A stretch of 64,000 bases of DNA from Chloracidobacterium validum (GTDB taxonomy: Bacteria > Acidobacteriota > Blastocatellia > Chloracidobacteriales > Chloracidobacteriaceae): positions 620,001-684,000 of the forward strand of contig NZ_CP072649.1 in NCBI RefSeq assembly GCF_018304825.1. The letters are read 5' to 3'. The notes below the pieces were generated by a model, which was not told the origin of the DNA, ran no database searches, and worked only from the letters and a program-made list of their open reading frames with translations. Made by a program: the position numbers and the translations under genes. This document shows positions 16,990-25,329 of the stretch, piece after piece; the stretch's first letter is position 1; each line of letters begins with the position of its first letter.

Positions 16990-17214
16990 ATGTCCAACTT
17001 ACTTGAGCGAATTACAGTAAATCCTGGACAATGCGGTGGCCGTCCATGTATTCGCGGCATGAGAATTCGAGTGTCTGATGTTTTGGATCTATTTGCAGCA
17101 GGGCTAAGTTCCGAACAGATTTTAGAGGAACTACCTGATCTGGAAATGGATGACTTGAGAGCAGTACTTGTCTACGCTTCACGTAAACTCAATCATCCTG
17201 TTTTAGTTGCATGA
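16990..17214 (+). CDS. DUF433-family antitoxin (VapB-like)
   Basis: 74 residues. LERITVNPGQCGGRPCIRGM then RIRVSDVLDLFAAGLSSEQI is the DUF433 signature, a short winged-helix-like antitoxin. Its stop overlaps the start of the PIN-like toxin gene (ATGA). An AT-rich pair compared with its neighbours. Neutralises the downstream nuclease and probably autoregulates the pair. A GGAGG-like site (ACGGAGG) lies upstream. The frame could start at 16963, but ATG 16990 gives the family length. Confidence 0.85.
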   Translation: MSNLLERITVNPGQCGGRPCIRGMRIRVSDVLDLFAAGLSSEQILEELPDLEMDDLRAVLVYASRKLNHPVLVA

Positions 17215-17552
17215 CAACGATTTGGATTGATGCACACTTGTCACCTGCGATCGCAACTTGGATTGCAGATACATTCGGGGTAACAGCACTAGCTTTACGT
17301 GACCTTGGGTTGCGAAATGCCGAAGATCTAGAAATCTTTGAGGCTGCAAAATCTCAAGGGGTTATTTTCATGACTAAAGACAGTGATTTTGTAGATTTAG
17401 TCGAACGACTCGATTCACCACCACAAATTATTTGGTTAACTTGTGGCAATACGTCAAATGCGAAGCTAAGAGAGATATTGAGTTCAGTTCTACCAAAAAC
17501 ACTAGAGTTGCTACGTTCTGGTGAAAAATTGGTAGAGATTAGTGGAGATTAG
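17211..17552 (+). CDS. DUF5615 PIN-like toxin
   Basis: 113 residues of the Mut7-C/PIN-like DUF5615 family: the acidic residues of the predicted nuclease site are in IWIDAHLSPAIATWIAD (Asp), LGLRNAEDLEIFEAAK and VIFMTKDSDFVDLVER (Asp). It is a predicted RNase partner of the overlapping DUF433 antitoxin. Toxin-antitoxin cassettes are known to stabilise large integron arrays against deletion. The following attC is poorly preserved (only CATAACAACC near 17561), so the boundary with the cupin gene is blurred. Confidence 0.82.
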   Translation: MTTIWIDAHLSPAIATWIADTFGVTALALRDLGLRNAEDLEIFEAAKSQGVIFMTKDSDFVDLVERLDSPPQIIWLTCGNTSNAKLREILSSVLPKTLELLRSGEKLVEISGD

Positions 17553-17602
17553 CACGGTGGCATAACAACCCCAATGCACCCGACCGATGAAAGGAGACAC
17601 AG

Positions 17603-18127
17603 TTGCCCATCACCGCATTCAACAGTTTCAACGACGGTCTCGCTCCGAATCAAAGAAGCCGGGAGCATTTCATCGCCAACATTGATCTGGAAGACGGCCC
17701 ACACTAGGTACCGTCTGCTGATGGTGTCTGGATTCAGCTCTGCCACTTCAACGTCATGTCCGGCGGATTCAGCGTTGTCGTGAAAGTTCTCCCCGGCGCC
17801 GCGCTGGGTACTCACTACCACATCGGGGCCGTTCGGGGCTTCACGATACGTGGACAGTGGCGGTACCTGGAACATGACTGGGTTGCAAAGCCCGGCACGT
17901 TCATGTACGAGCCCGCCGGCGAGGCTCAGACGCTGGTCATCACGGACGACTCCCCGGAGCCGGGGCTGATCTTCTTCGCCGTCGAGGGGTGCCTCATCTA
18001 CCTGGACAAGGCGGTCGATGGTGGTTTCGCTGCTTATGAGGACGGCTTTACCGCCTTGGAACTGGCCCGAAAATACTATTGTGAGGACGGTCTCGATGTG
18101 CGCAAACTGGATGCGCTAGTTCGGTAA
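17603..18127 (+). pseudogene. ChrR/dioxygenase-like cupin gene with an amber stop
   Basis: TTG at 17603 has AAGGAG 6 bp upstream and opens a frame LPITAFNSFNDGLAPNQRSR that meets TAG at 17705, then continues open as VPSADGVWIQLCHFN and the cupin core (VLPGAALGTHYHIGAVRGFT with metal-binding His, later YEPAGEAQTLVITDD). Total length 175 codons. The stop at codon 35 probably inactivates the gene, though translation might restart at ATG 17756, giving 123 residues with the whole cupin barrel. The family includes dihydroxyacetophenone dioxygenase-like proteins. Confidence 0.65.
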
Positions 18128-18138
18128 TTGGACTGCGG

Positions 18139-18198
18139 TCTAACAACCGATTGCAGCGGACGGCCCTGACGGGCCGCCGCTGAGTTCACGCGTTAGGC
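18139..18198 (+). other. attC site
   Basis: GTCTAAC ... GTTAGGC with arms GCAGCGGACGGCCC/GGGCCGCCGCTGA, a textbook 60-bp attC including a probable extrahelical base. Confidence 0.85.
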
Positions 18199-18215
18199 GC
18201 TTCAGGGCCTAGGAC

Positions 18216-18644
18216 ATGATCTTCGTGCGGTGGGCAATGGTGGGGGCGGTATATTTCGCCATCGTGTTTGGGATCGGGTTTGTCCTCGGTCCTATTCGCG
18301 TACTGTGGCTCGAGCCCTGGCTGGGTCTGCGTGCGGCGGAGCTGATTGAGGCTCCGTTCATGCTTGCGGCGATCATCCTCGCCGGCCGATGGGTTGGCCG
18401 AGCGTTGTGTTCCTCGCAACGCTCGGCATTCCGGCTCAGCGTCGGACTACTCGCGGCTGGGCTGGTGCTTGCGGCCGATGTGGGCGTTGGTGTGGGGCTT
18501 CGACATATGTCGGTGGCTGAAGTCTTCACACAGCGAGACCCTGTCTCCGGTCCTGTGTACTACGCCCTTGTTATGTTGACCGCTCTTGCCCCATGGTGGT
18601 TAAGCCGCACTTCTCCGCATCAAATGAAAGAGGATCGCGCCTAA
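18216..18644 (+). CDS. four-helix membrane protein (cassette gene)
   Basis: 142 residues. Four hydrophobic segments: AMVGAVYFAIVFGIGFVLGP, LIEAPFMLAAIILAGRWVGR, SVGLLAAGLVLAADVGVGVG and VYYALVMLTALAPWWLS. No catalytic or transporter motif is seen; similar small membrane proteins are frequent in cassette arrays. ATG at 18216 lies 18 bp after the attC core. It ends at a GCCTAAC (18640) that is the left core of a decayed attC. Confidence 0.65.
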   Translation: MIFVRWAMVGAVYFAIVFGIGFVLGPIRVLWLEPWLGLRAAELIEAPFMLAAIILAGRWVGRALCSSQRSAFRLSVGLLAAGLVLAADVGVGVGLRHMSVAEVFTQRDPVSGPVYYALVMLTALAPWWLSRTSPHQMKEDRA

Positions 18645-18708
18645 CGTGCGCATGAACTCGGACCGGCGTTGCCTTGACACGCGTCATGTGACACCGCACG
18701 CCTGGCGT

Positions 18709-18989
18709 GTGATCAAAACCCTTGCGGATAAGCGCACCCAGGAGTTCTTTGCGACGGGCGTTGCCAAGCGGTTTCCGCCGGAGGTGGCCTGGCGCGCCGC
18801 CCGCAAGCTCGAGTATGGCGACCTGGCCGCTTCGCTCGACGATCTCAAGGTGCCGCCGGGCAATCGTTGCATGCGCTCAAGGGCGACCGCTTGGGCCAGC
18901 ACGCGACCGCGGTGAACGACCAGTGGCGCATCTGCTTTCGCTTTGTCAATGGCGACGCCTACGATGTCGAGGTCTGCGACTACCACTGA
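18709..18989 (+). pseudogene. higB: HigB-type toxin gene with a frameshift
   Basis: GTG at 18709 starts VIKTLADKRTQEFFATGVAK and continues RAARKLEYGDLAASLDDLKV, typical of HigB/RelE-like mRNA interferases. At about 18866 (CGTTGCATGCG) the frame must shift to recover HALKGDRLGQH and NDQWRICFRFVNGDAYDVEV, which holds the conserved Arg and Phe of the active site, ending at 18989. Without a sequencing error the toxin is dead. The antitoxin follows 16 bp later. Confidence 0.75.
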
Positions 18990-19005
18990 GCCGGAGCAAC
19001 GACTG

Positions 19006-19335
19006 ATGAGTATCCCGAATTCCCGTGTGATGAAGCGGCGGCCCACGCAGCCCGGTGAGATGTGGCGCGAAGACTTCATGCCGGACTACGCCCTGACGGT
19101 CGCCGGACTGGCGGAGGCGCTCGGCGTGTCGCGGCGGTCGATCAATGAGTTGCTGCGCGAGCGGCGTGCGCTCAGCCCCGGGATGGCGTTGCGCCTATCG
19201 CGGCTGTTTGGCAACGCCCCCGAATCTGGCTCAACGCACAGCGCAGCGTTGATCTGTGGGAGGCTGGTCAAGCGCTCAAGGACGATGTGGCGTCGATCAA
19301 GCCTCTGCGCGCTTTATGCCTTTGGCTGCAAGTGA
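19006..19335 (+). pseudogene. higA: HigA-type antitoxin gene with a frameshift
   Basis: ATG at 19006. The XRE helix-turn-helix is LTVAGLAEALGVSRRSINEL (residues about 29-48) followed by RRALSPGMALRLSRLFGNAP. Family members continue as EFWLNAQRSVDLWEA, and this is present but one base out of frame after about 19225, so the encoded C-terminus is altered. Because the DNA-binding part is intact, it may still act. An isolated GTTAGGC at 19344-19350 is the remnant of the closing attC. Confidence 0.7.
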
Positions 19336-19353
19336 ACCAAAACGTTAGGCCTC

Positions 19354-19848
19354 ATGAACACGACTGTTTGCTCAGGTTGCGGCATCGAACTTCCCGCGCA
19401 TGACGGTCCGGTTCATCGCTACATTGAATCCAGCCCTTCTTGTTGGGCAAAGTACGGCGAGCTGCTCGCTCGGGAGTATCAGGACCCTGCGTACATGGCA
19501 GCGCACCGCTTGACCGTTGACACGTACGCTGTTCAGCATCCAGGAAAACCTTCGCCGCAGGCCTTGCAGTCGGTCGCCGTTCATCTCATCTCACTGCATG
19601 CCGTACTTGAACTTGCAATGAGTTCAACCGAGGCAACGTCCCTCATCAAGGTATGCGCAGAAAGCGGACGCTTCACTTGGCTTGCGCCTCCGCGTGGTGC
19701 GTACAGGCTAACCGTGATGCATCCTCTTGCTGCAACAACGGCAAGCGAGCATCTTGTCGCTGTACGCCAATGGGCGGTGTCCACTTGGGAGGCTTGGGCA
19801 CAGCATCATGGCCAAGTACGTGCCTGGGCCGCCCAGCATCGGAAATGA
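19354..19848 (+). CDS. DUF5946-like zinc-binding protein (cassette gene)
   Basis: 164 residues. The N-terminus TVCSGCGIELPAHDGPVHRY, then SSPSCWAKYGELLAREY, carries CxxC, His and Cys of a small zinc site, followed by helices with QALQSVAVHLISLHAVLELA. This matches the DUF5946 proteins frequent in environmental cassettes and of unknown function. It starts 4 bp after an attC core and ends 2 bp before the next attC. Confidence 0.7.
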   Translation: MNTTVCSGCGIELPAHDGPVHRYIESSPSCWAKYGELLAREYQDPAYMAAHRLTVDTYAVQHPGKPSPQALQSVAVHLISLHAVLELAMSSTEATSLIKVCAESGRFTWLAPPRGAYRLTVMHPLAATTASEHLVAVRQWAVSTWEAWAQHHGQVRAWAAQHRK

Positions 19849-19849
19849 G

Positions 19850-19979
19850 GACTGACCACTCGCTCAAGCCGATGCGCTACGGCAGCCACCGCCTGGCTGC
19901 TCTGGGCCACACTGGTTATCGTCCCTCCGCGGCCAGTCGGCGGTCTGCCTCCGCGCGCGGCTCAGCTCGAACGTTAGGC
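19850..19979 (+). other. long attC site
   Basis: GACTGAC ... GTTAGGC, about 130 bp, VCR-like, with arms GGCAGCCACCGCCTGGC and GGCCAGTCGGCGGTCTGCC. Confidence 0.7.
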
Positions 19980-20003
19980 CTCACAGACCCCACCAACTGC
20001 CGT

Positions 20004-20503
20004 ATGTCCGGTCTGCCAACCCTTCACTTCTTCTGCAGAAAGCCGGAGCCGGCAAGACGACTGTCGCATCCCGTGTCGCGCAAGAGTTCAGCGCGATCCT
20101 GATCTCCGAAGACATCTGGCTCACCCAACTGTTCGGCGATCAGATGAAGACCTTCGGCGACTACATCAAGTTCTCACAGAAGTTGAAGACCGTTGTTGGC
20201 CCGCTTGTCGTGGACCGACTGACAACCGGTCAGTCTGCGCGGCTGGACTTCCAGGCGAATACAAGGACCGGGCGAGCTTGGTTCCGATCGGTGTTTGAGC
20301 AGGCAGGCGCTGCGCACGTCCTGCACGGCGTGAACACGCCCGACGAAGCGTGTCTGTCACGGATTGCGAAGCGCAACGCCGAGCGACCCGAAGGTTCCCA
20401 TCACCTGACGGAGGAGGACTTTGTCTGTGTCTCGTCGTTCTTCCAAGCACCGGAGGAAGCTGAGGGCTTCAGCGTCAAGAGCCACGCAGCGGGAGCGCGG
20501 TGA
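20004..20503 (+). pseudogene. P-loop kinase-like cassette gene, frameshifted (copy 2)
   Basis: Second copy of the gene at 16075. After MSGLPTLHFFC the frame must slip by one base to read KAGAGKTTVASRVAQEF and ILISEDIWLTQLFGDQMKTF; here the rest is open to 20503. Differences from copy 1 include CAA in place of the TAA stop and a few substitutions (Ala-Arg for Val-Gly, Glu for Gly). Sharing the same frame break in both copies means the defect, or a recoding signal, predates the duplication. Confidence 0.65.
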
Positions 20504-20504
20504 A

Positions 20505-20630
20505 GCCTAACCCTTCACTCGAGCGGACTGCTACGGCTACGCAGCTTGGCCCTTCCAGGGCCAGCCAGTATTGTCCCCTCTAGGGACAAGCCACTCCGCC
20601 GGGGTCAGCCACTCAGCTCAAACGTTGTGC
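20505..20630 (+). other. long attC site (copy 2 of a duplicated cassette)
   Basis: GCCTAAC ... GTTGTGC. Nearly identical to 16576-16701 except in the right core, where recombination with a different downstream cassette would be expected to change the bases. Confidence 0.65.
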
Positions 20631-20640
20631 GAGAGGAGAT

Positions 20641-21642
20641 ATGAGTATGAGAATGAAGTATTACCTACTCCTGTTACTGGCAGCCGTACTCATGGGCTGC
20701 TCGGGGAATGCGCGGACTGAAGCTCAGACCCCTCCCCAAAAAAACGATGCAACGGCCCCGGCGTCCAATGCCGTGCCCGTGCCTGGCACATCGGTGAGCC
20801 TCCCGCCTCCTGCGGGTTTTGTTGTATCCGATCGATTCCCTGGATTCATGAAGAAGTCAACAGGCTCATCCATCATGGTTTCAGAACTCCCAGGGCCATA
20901 TGTAGAAGTCACGGCGGCGTTCACGAACAAGAAGCAAATGCAGAACCGAGGCATGACGCTTCTCGACCACTCATCGGTCACAGTTGATGGCCAGCGGGCG
21001 GTTTTGCTTGACGTGGAACAGCCTGCCTACGGCACGCTGTTCCGGAAATGGATGCTCGCCATCGAACGCCCGGGTGGCACAGCGCTCATCGTTGCGGCGT
21101 TCCCCAAAGCCGAGGTGAAGCAGGGCGAAGAACTCAAGGCAGCGATCCTCGCTGCTACCTTCGGAAAACGGAGTGACCCGGCCGATGCTCTCGCGTTTGT
21201 TGTGACACCAGTCGCTCCATTCCAAGTGGCTAAGGTTATGGGCCAGAACATGATTTTGTCGCCCGATGGTCAGCTCTCCCTGAAAGACGAGAATCAGCCG
21301 TTCCTGGTTCTCGGTTTGTCGGCGTCCGAAGATCTCACCATAGCCGACCAGAGAGCATTCGCGGAGCATCGTGTGTCCAAAACTGCGACCATCAAGAGCA
21401 TCACGGTCGAGCAGACGTCCCCGATCACCATTGGAAAGCTGTCAGGCTTCGCCACAACAGCAAACGGAGTCGGAGAGAATGCGGCTACGCCGCTCACCAT
21501 CTACCAAATCTTGCTCTTCGATAAATCGGGATACTGCGTGATTCAAGGCATCACACCAACAGCCCAGAGAGACACCTATATCCCAATCTTTCAGCAGATT
21601 GCTAAGACGTTCAGGATGAAAGAATCGCACGACAGACGTTAG
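20641..21642 (+). CDS. exported lipoprotein of unknown function (cassette gene)
   Basis: 333 residues. A lipoprotein signal peptide (MKYYLLLLLAAVLMGCSGNA, lipobox LMGC) marks it for lipid attachment at Cys about 20, followed by a disordered Pro/Thr/Ala linker. The mature part has two similar alpha-beta halves (TAAFTNKKQMQNRGMTLLDH ... and LGLSASEDLTIADQRAFAEH ...), suggesting an internal duplication. GAGGAGATATG provides the ribosome site. Secreted products are common among cassettes; the role is unknown. Confidence 0.7.
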   Translation: MSMRMKYYLLLLLAAVLMGCSGNARTEAQTPPQKNDATAPASNAVPVPGTSVSLPPPAGFVVSDRFPGFMKKSTGSSIMVSELPGPYVEVTAAFTNKKQMQNRGMTLLDHSSVTVDGQRAVLLDVEQPAYGTLFRKWMLAIERPGGTALIVAAFPKAEVKQGEELKAAILAATFGKRSDPADALAFVVTPVAPFQVAKVMGQNMILSPDGQLSLKDENQPFLVLGLSASEDLTIADQRAFAEHRVSKTATIKSITVEQTSPITIGKLSGFATTANGVGENAATPLTIYQILLFDKSGYCVIQGITPTAQRDTYIPIFQQIAKTFRMKESHDRR

Positions 21643-21660
21643 TCCACCTCGCACACGCCA

Positions 21661-22008
21661 ATGCAAAGAACCTCAAACATCACCTTCGGCGATAACGTCC
21701 GGTTGCGTTCGACACCGGAGACTGAAGCGTTGGGCGTAGCTGGTCAGGTCGGTCAGGTTTACGGCGAGACCAAGCCATCTATTACTGGTGTCACGGTTAT
21801 CGGGCAGCCTACCAAGGACGAGGCTCTCAATGTTCACGTTGAAGGATGGACGGACACGCTCTGGTTCGCGCCCGAGCTGCTTGAGTTTGTTGATCACGCT
21901 GCCGGGGCTGAGATTCGACTCGACGGAGTTCCGAAGAAGTGGACGCGGAACGCGAGCGGTGAGTGGGTCGAGTCATCAGGCAAGAAGCCGTGGTTGAAGT
22001 TCTGGTAA
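21661..22008 (+). CDS. hypothetical protein (cassette gene)
   Basis: 115 residues beginning MQRTSNITFGDNVRLRSTPE, followed by GLAGQVGQVYGETKPS-like beta strands and a Trp-rich end (EGWTDTLWFAPELLEFVDHA, KKWTRNASGEWVE). The pattern suggests a small SH3-like beta barrel. It lies only 18 bp after the lipoprotein gene without an attC between, so both may share one cassette. No family name can be given. Confidence 0.6.
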   Translation: MQRTSNITFGDNVRLRSTPETEALGVAGQVGQVYGETKPSITGVTVIGQPTKDEALNVHVEGWTDTLWFAPELLEFVDHAAGAEIRLDGVPKKWTRNASGEWVESSGKKPWLKFW

Positions 22009-22012
22009 CGTG

Positions 22013-22105
22013 GCCTAACCATACGCTGCAGCGAACGGCGGCGGACCATCGCCGTTGCAATCGGCGGGCTTCGTGGCCGCCGTCACTGAACTTGAGTCGT
22101 TGGGT
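22013..22105 (+). other. attC site
   Basis: GCCTAAC ... GTTGGGT with arms GCGAACGGCGGCGGAC and GTGGCCGCCGTCACTG. Confidence 0.7.
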
Positions 22106-22126
22106 AGACCATAGGGGGTGCCGCGA

Positions 22127-22672
22127 GTGAAAGCATTCGTCCGATTTGTGCAGCGTCAGGCAGAGCAGCAGCTGCGAGTCCCGGCCGACTACTTGCGGCA
22201 GCTAGGCGACACGTCGTTCTCGGGCTTCCTGAAGTTTCTTATGATCCTTCCGGTAGCAGCGCACCGCCGCCGGTCCGATCCAGCGCTCATTCATGCCGTC
22301 AGGATCGCTGCCACCCAGGATGAGGACTGCGGTCCATGCGTCCAGATCGCCGTGAACGCCGCGCTCGACGACGGAGTCGAGCCGGACATCATCAGGGCTG
22401 TCCTAGACCGGAACCACGACCAGATGCCTAAAGAAGTAGCGCTCGTACTGAAGTTCGCGGAAGGCGTGCTGGCCAGAGACGGCTCCGAGGAGGAGGCTCG
22501 GGACGAGATCGTGAGGCAATTCGGGCAGACGGTCGTCACGGAGTTGTCTCTCGCCATTGCGACCGCACGGGTGTTCCCCTCCCTGAAGCGAGGCCTTGGG
22601 TTCGCGCGTAGCTGTGCGTTGGTGGAGGTGGCGGTGGAGTCGCGGCGGAAAGGCCACCCAACAAAGAAATAA
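22127..22672 (+). CDS. AhpD/carboxymuconolactone decarboxylase-like protein
   Basis: About 181 residues, all-helical. The AhpD-like redox motif EDCGPCVQIAVNAALDDG (CxxC, about residues 67-84 plus a downstream Ala/Asn) identifies the family, whose members are alkylhydroperoxidase helpers or gamma-carboxymuconolactone decarboxylases. A membrane-associated N-terminus is not seen. GTG at 22127 has GGGGG at good distance; GTG 22118 is an alternative. Cassette gene between two attC sites. Peroxide or aldehyde stress is a reasonable guess. Confidence 0.72.
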   Translation: MKAFVRFVQRQAEQQLRVPADYLRQLGDTSFSGFLKFLMILPVAAHRRRSDPALIHAVRIAATQDEDCGPCVQIAVNAALDDGVEPDIIRAVLDRNHDQMPKEVALVLKFAEGVLARDGSEEEARDEIVRQFGQTVVTELSLAIATARVFPSLKRGLGFARSCALVEVAVESRRKGHPTKK

Positions 22673-22932
22673 ACCTGACGAAGTCCGCGCTCCCCGCTCG
22701 TTGCCGCGTCCTTCGCAGGTTATCCCTGGTGTTCCGTGTCACAGAGATGCGTCTTCTGAATATCCTGAGACTGCGCTTTTCGCCACCGCGAATTACCGAC
22801 CCGAATTTCGGTAGCCTGCTGTTCATGTATATCCCGACCGCCCCGGAGCGGTCTTATTGGGAAGGCGAGTGACTTTTCCCCAAGACGCAAAGCGTTGTCT
22901 CCATCGGCCTACTTGGTGGCGAGAGTGGCCCC
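22673..22932. other. stretch without a convincing gene
   Basis: 260 bp with no frame of quality on either strand and no clear attC. Probably remnants of a deleted cassette. Confidence 0.4.
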
Positions 22933-23214
22933 TTGCCTGAATCGCGTCAGTTCTACCTAGATCTTCCTAGCCGGTTTGAGGGAGTTCTTGCGGCCGCACG
23001 CCCCAAACTGGCGGAGGTTATCAGAAGTTGGCTCCATAAAGAGTTGCCTGAGGACATCTTTACCGTGGTGAAGCTTGCCGGTTTTGCGGTTGAAGGTCCG
23101 AAAGCTCGGCCTGTTGAGTGGGACATTTCGTTTGAGACCACCGGCGAACAGTGGGTGGGAATTGTCATTCCCGTTCAGGGAGACACGCCTCAAGAGGCAG
23201 TGGTGGACACGTGA
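22933..23214 (+). CDS. hypothetical protein (cassette gene)
   Basis: 93 residues from TTG 22933: LPESRQFYLDLPSRFEGVLA, helices, then a beta hairpin EWDISFETTGEQWVGIVIPV. The composition is protein-like and the stop falls 2 bp before the next attC, the usual cassette arrangement. No family recognised and the ribosome site is weak. Confidence 0.5.
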   Translation: MPESRQFYLDLPSRFEGVLAAARPKLAEVIRSWLHKELPEDIFTVVKLAGFAVEGPKARPVEWDISFETTGEQWVGIVIPVQGDTPQEAVVDT

Positions 23215-23215
23215 C

Positions 23216-23296
23216 ACCGAACCAGCCCTTCCAGCGGCCGGCCACCGGTGCCGCTGCGCGGCCTTGGTGGCCGCCCACTGAGCTTTGGCGTTGGGC
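23216..23296 (+). other. attC site
   Basis: ACCGAAC ... GTTGGGC with arms GCGGCCGGCCACC/GGTGGCCGCCCAC. The right half continues into a segment repeated at 30764. Confidence 0.65.
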
Positions 23297-23331
23297 GTCC
23301 ACAAGACTTGGTATGAGGAGTGTAGAGAGCG

Positions 23332-23868
23332 ATGAACACGATACTCGGCGCTAATGGCGTCATTGCTCAAGAGCTGTCCCGGGCACTTGTTTCATTTTCC
23401 CCGGCCATCCGACAGGTGAGCCGTAATCCTCGAAAGGTAAATCCGACCGATGAGACGGTCGGGGCCGATTTATTGGACGCCCAAGCGACCGCAAACGCCG
23501 TATCAGGAAGTAAAGTTGTTTACTTGGTAGCCGGTTTGAAGTACGACACGTCTATCTGGCAAGAGCAATGGCCCCAAGTGATGCGCAATGTCATTGATGC
23601 CTGCATACATCACGGCGCCCGGCTGGTGTTCTTCGACAACGTTTATGCCTATGGGCGCGTGGACGGCTTGATGACGGAGGACACGCCATTCAACCCGATC
23701 AGCAAGAAGGGCTACGATCTCACCGAGCGCTTTTTCCAGGCAGTCCGAGACCACCGGCGCGGGTATACGAGCGAAGGCCCTGAGCGGGCCGGAAAGGATG
23801 TTCTCCTTGGTTCGGTATTCCCTGACTACCCGAAGCCCGACAGTCCGGCTGACTTCGTCTCCAAGTGA
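23332..23868 (+). pseudogene. truncated, chimeric NAD-dependent epimerase gene
   Basis: The first 127 codons are nearly identical to the complete epimerase gene at 30800 (MNTILGANGVIAQELSRALV, DNVYAYGRVDGLMTEDTPFN), including 30 bp of upstream DNA. At about 23710 the sequence changes and ends in 50 unrelated codons (GYDLTERFFQAVRDHRRGYT ...). The Rossmann half is kept but the substrate half is lost, so it is almost certainly inactive. A recombination product between cassettes. Confidence 0.7.
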
Positions 23869-23879
23869 TGACATCACCC

Positions 23880-24050
23880 ATGGCACGTAAGCGCCTTGAG
23901 CATGGACGGGAGCCCATGGGAGACTTCGTCCAGAAGAAAAAAGGCAAGGACGAACCGAGAGCAGTTCAGCATACTTTGTTCGATCCGCCGCCAGGTAAGC
24001 TAGTGAAGAAGCATCGCAAAGGTGAGCGAGAAGAAGAGGCCACGGGCTAA
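23880..24050 (+). CDS. small basic protein (cassette gene)
   Basis: 56 codons, MARKRLEHGREPMGDFVQKK, then a Lys/Glu-rich tail ending KHRKGEREEEATG. The start lies 12 bp after the chimeric epimerase frame; the stop is inside the left core of the next attC. Disordered and highly charged; could be a fragment. Confidence 0.4.
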   Translation: MARKRLEHGREPMGDFVQKKKGKDEPRAVQHTLFDPPPGKLVKKHRKGEREEEATG

Positions 24051-24092
24051 CAACCTGTCGCAGCGGCGGGCCGCTGAACCGGAGCGTTAGGC
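24045..24092 (+). other. short attC site
   Basis: GGCTAAC ... GTTAGGC, 48 bp with GCAGCGGCGGGCCGCTGAACC. The loop is unusually short. Confidence 0.7.
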
Positions 24093-24113
24093 GGCGGAAG
24101 AGGATGGTGAGTG

Positions 24114-25115
24114 ATGAAGGTAGTCATTCCAGGTGGGAGTGGACAAGTTGGGATGATCCTATCTCGCTCCTTTGCCGACGAAGGGCACGAAGTCGTTATC
24201 CTCAGTCGCGGCGTGAGTAAGTCCCCCTTCCGCGTAGTCCACTGGGACGCAGAAACCCTCGGTCCGTGGGCAGACGAATTCGATGGGGCCGATGTCGTCA
24301 TCAACCTAGCCGGCCGCAGTGTCAACTGCCGCTACAACGCGGCCAATCGCCGCGAGATCACTGAGTCGCGGGTGAAATCGACCGCAGTAGTCGGACAGGC
24401 TATAGCGAACACTGCTCGCCCACCGCGGGTTTGGTTGCAATCCAGCACGGCCACGATCTACGCGCACCGCTATGACGCGCCCAACGACGAGACGATGGGG
24501 ATCATCGGCGGGGCCGAGGAAGGGGCGCGGGCTACTTGGCGGTTCAGTATCGAGGTTGCGAAGGCGTGGGAGCAGGCGGCAAACGACGCCGACGTGCCAC
24601 GCACCCGGAAGGTGCTGTTGCGGTCGGCAATGACGATGAGTCCGGATCGAGGCGGTGTGTTCGATGTGTTGCTCAGGCTGGTGCGATGGGGGCTGGGCGG
24701 CACCAACGGCGATGGGCGGCAGTATGTGTCGTGGATTCATGACGTGGACTTCACCCGGGCCGTCCGCTGGCTGATCGATCACGAGCTGGATGGGGCCATC
24801 AACCTGGCGTCGCCGAACCCGCTGCCGAACCGTGAGTTCATGCGTGCCCTGCGGTGGGCGTGGGGGGCACGGTTGGGGCTGCCCGCGACACGGTGGATGC
24901 TCGAACTCGGGGCGGTGTTCCTCCGAACGGAGACCGAGTTGGTCTTAAAGAGCCGGCGGGTCGTCCCTGGCCGGCTTTTGCAGTCCGGATTCACCTTCCA
25001 GTTCCCAGACTGGACCGGGGCGGCGGAAGACCTGTGCCGAAGGTGGCGAGAGGCGAATGGCAGAAGTGCAAAGCACGCCGAACCAGGCGCTGCACCTGAC
25101 CGGCAGGGTATGTAG
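24114..25115 (+). CDS. TIGR01777-type NAD(P)-dependent epimerase (SDR39U1-like)
   Basis: 334 residues. The nucleotide-binding loop GGSGQVGMILSRSF starts at residue 7; SSTATIYAHRYD replaces the usual catalytic stretch of the family; the C-terminal DUF1731 domain contains NREFMRALRWAWGARLGLPA and KSRRVVPGRLLQSGFTFQFP. The family is found across bacteria (YfcH) with unknown substrate. The last 135 codons are duplicated at 11701 as part of a block that also includes integrase sequence. Cassette gene with its own attC, truncated on the right. Confidence 0.85.
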   Translation: MKVVIPGGSGQVGMILSRSFADEGHEVVILSRGVSKSPFRVVHWDAETLGPWADEFDGADVVINLAGRSVNCRYNAANRREITESRVKSTAVVGQAIANTARPPRVWLQSSTATIYAHRYDAPNDETMGIIGGAEEGARATWRFSIEVAKAWEQAANDADVPRTRKVLLRSAMTMSPDRGGVFDVLLRLVRWGLGGTNGDGRQYVSWIHDVDFTRAVRWLIDHELDGAINLASPNPLPNREFMRALRWAWGARLGLPATRWMLELGAVFLRTETELVLKSRRVVPGRLLQSGFTFQFPDWTGAAEDLCRRWREANGRSAKHAEPGAAPDRQGM

Positions 25116-25329
25116 GCTTTCCCAGATTCGTAGCTCACTCGGCCCCCTCCGCTGTTCAGAACTGAGTGACAAGCAAAGAACATCAGAGCATTGAGAGGCG
25201 GATGTTCGGTAGAAACAATCTCCTTTTCATTCGCTGATAGAGGGTTAAAGATGCATGTCACTAGCAAGTGGAGCGAGAGATGGGTTTGGTGAGTAACCGG
25301 TTACAGATCCAGTGGGCTTTTCAGCGGCT

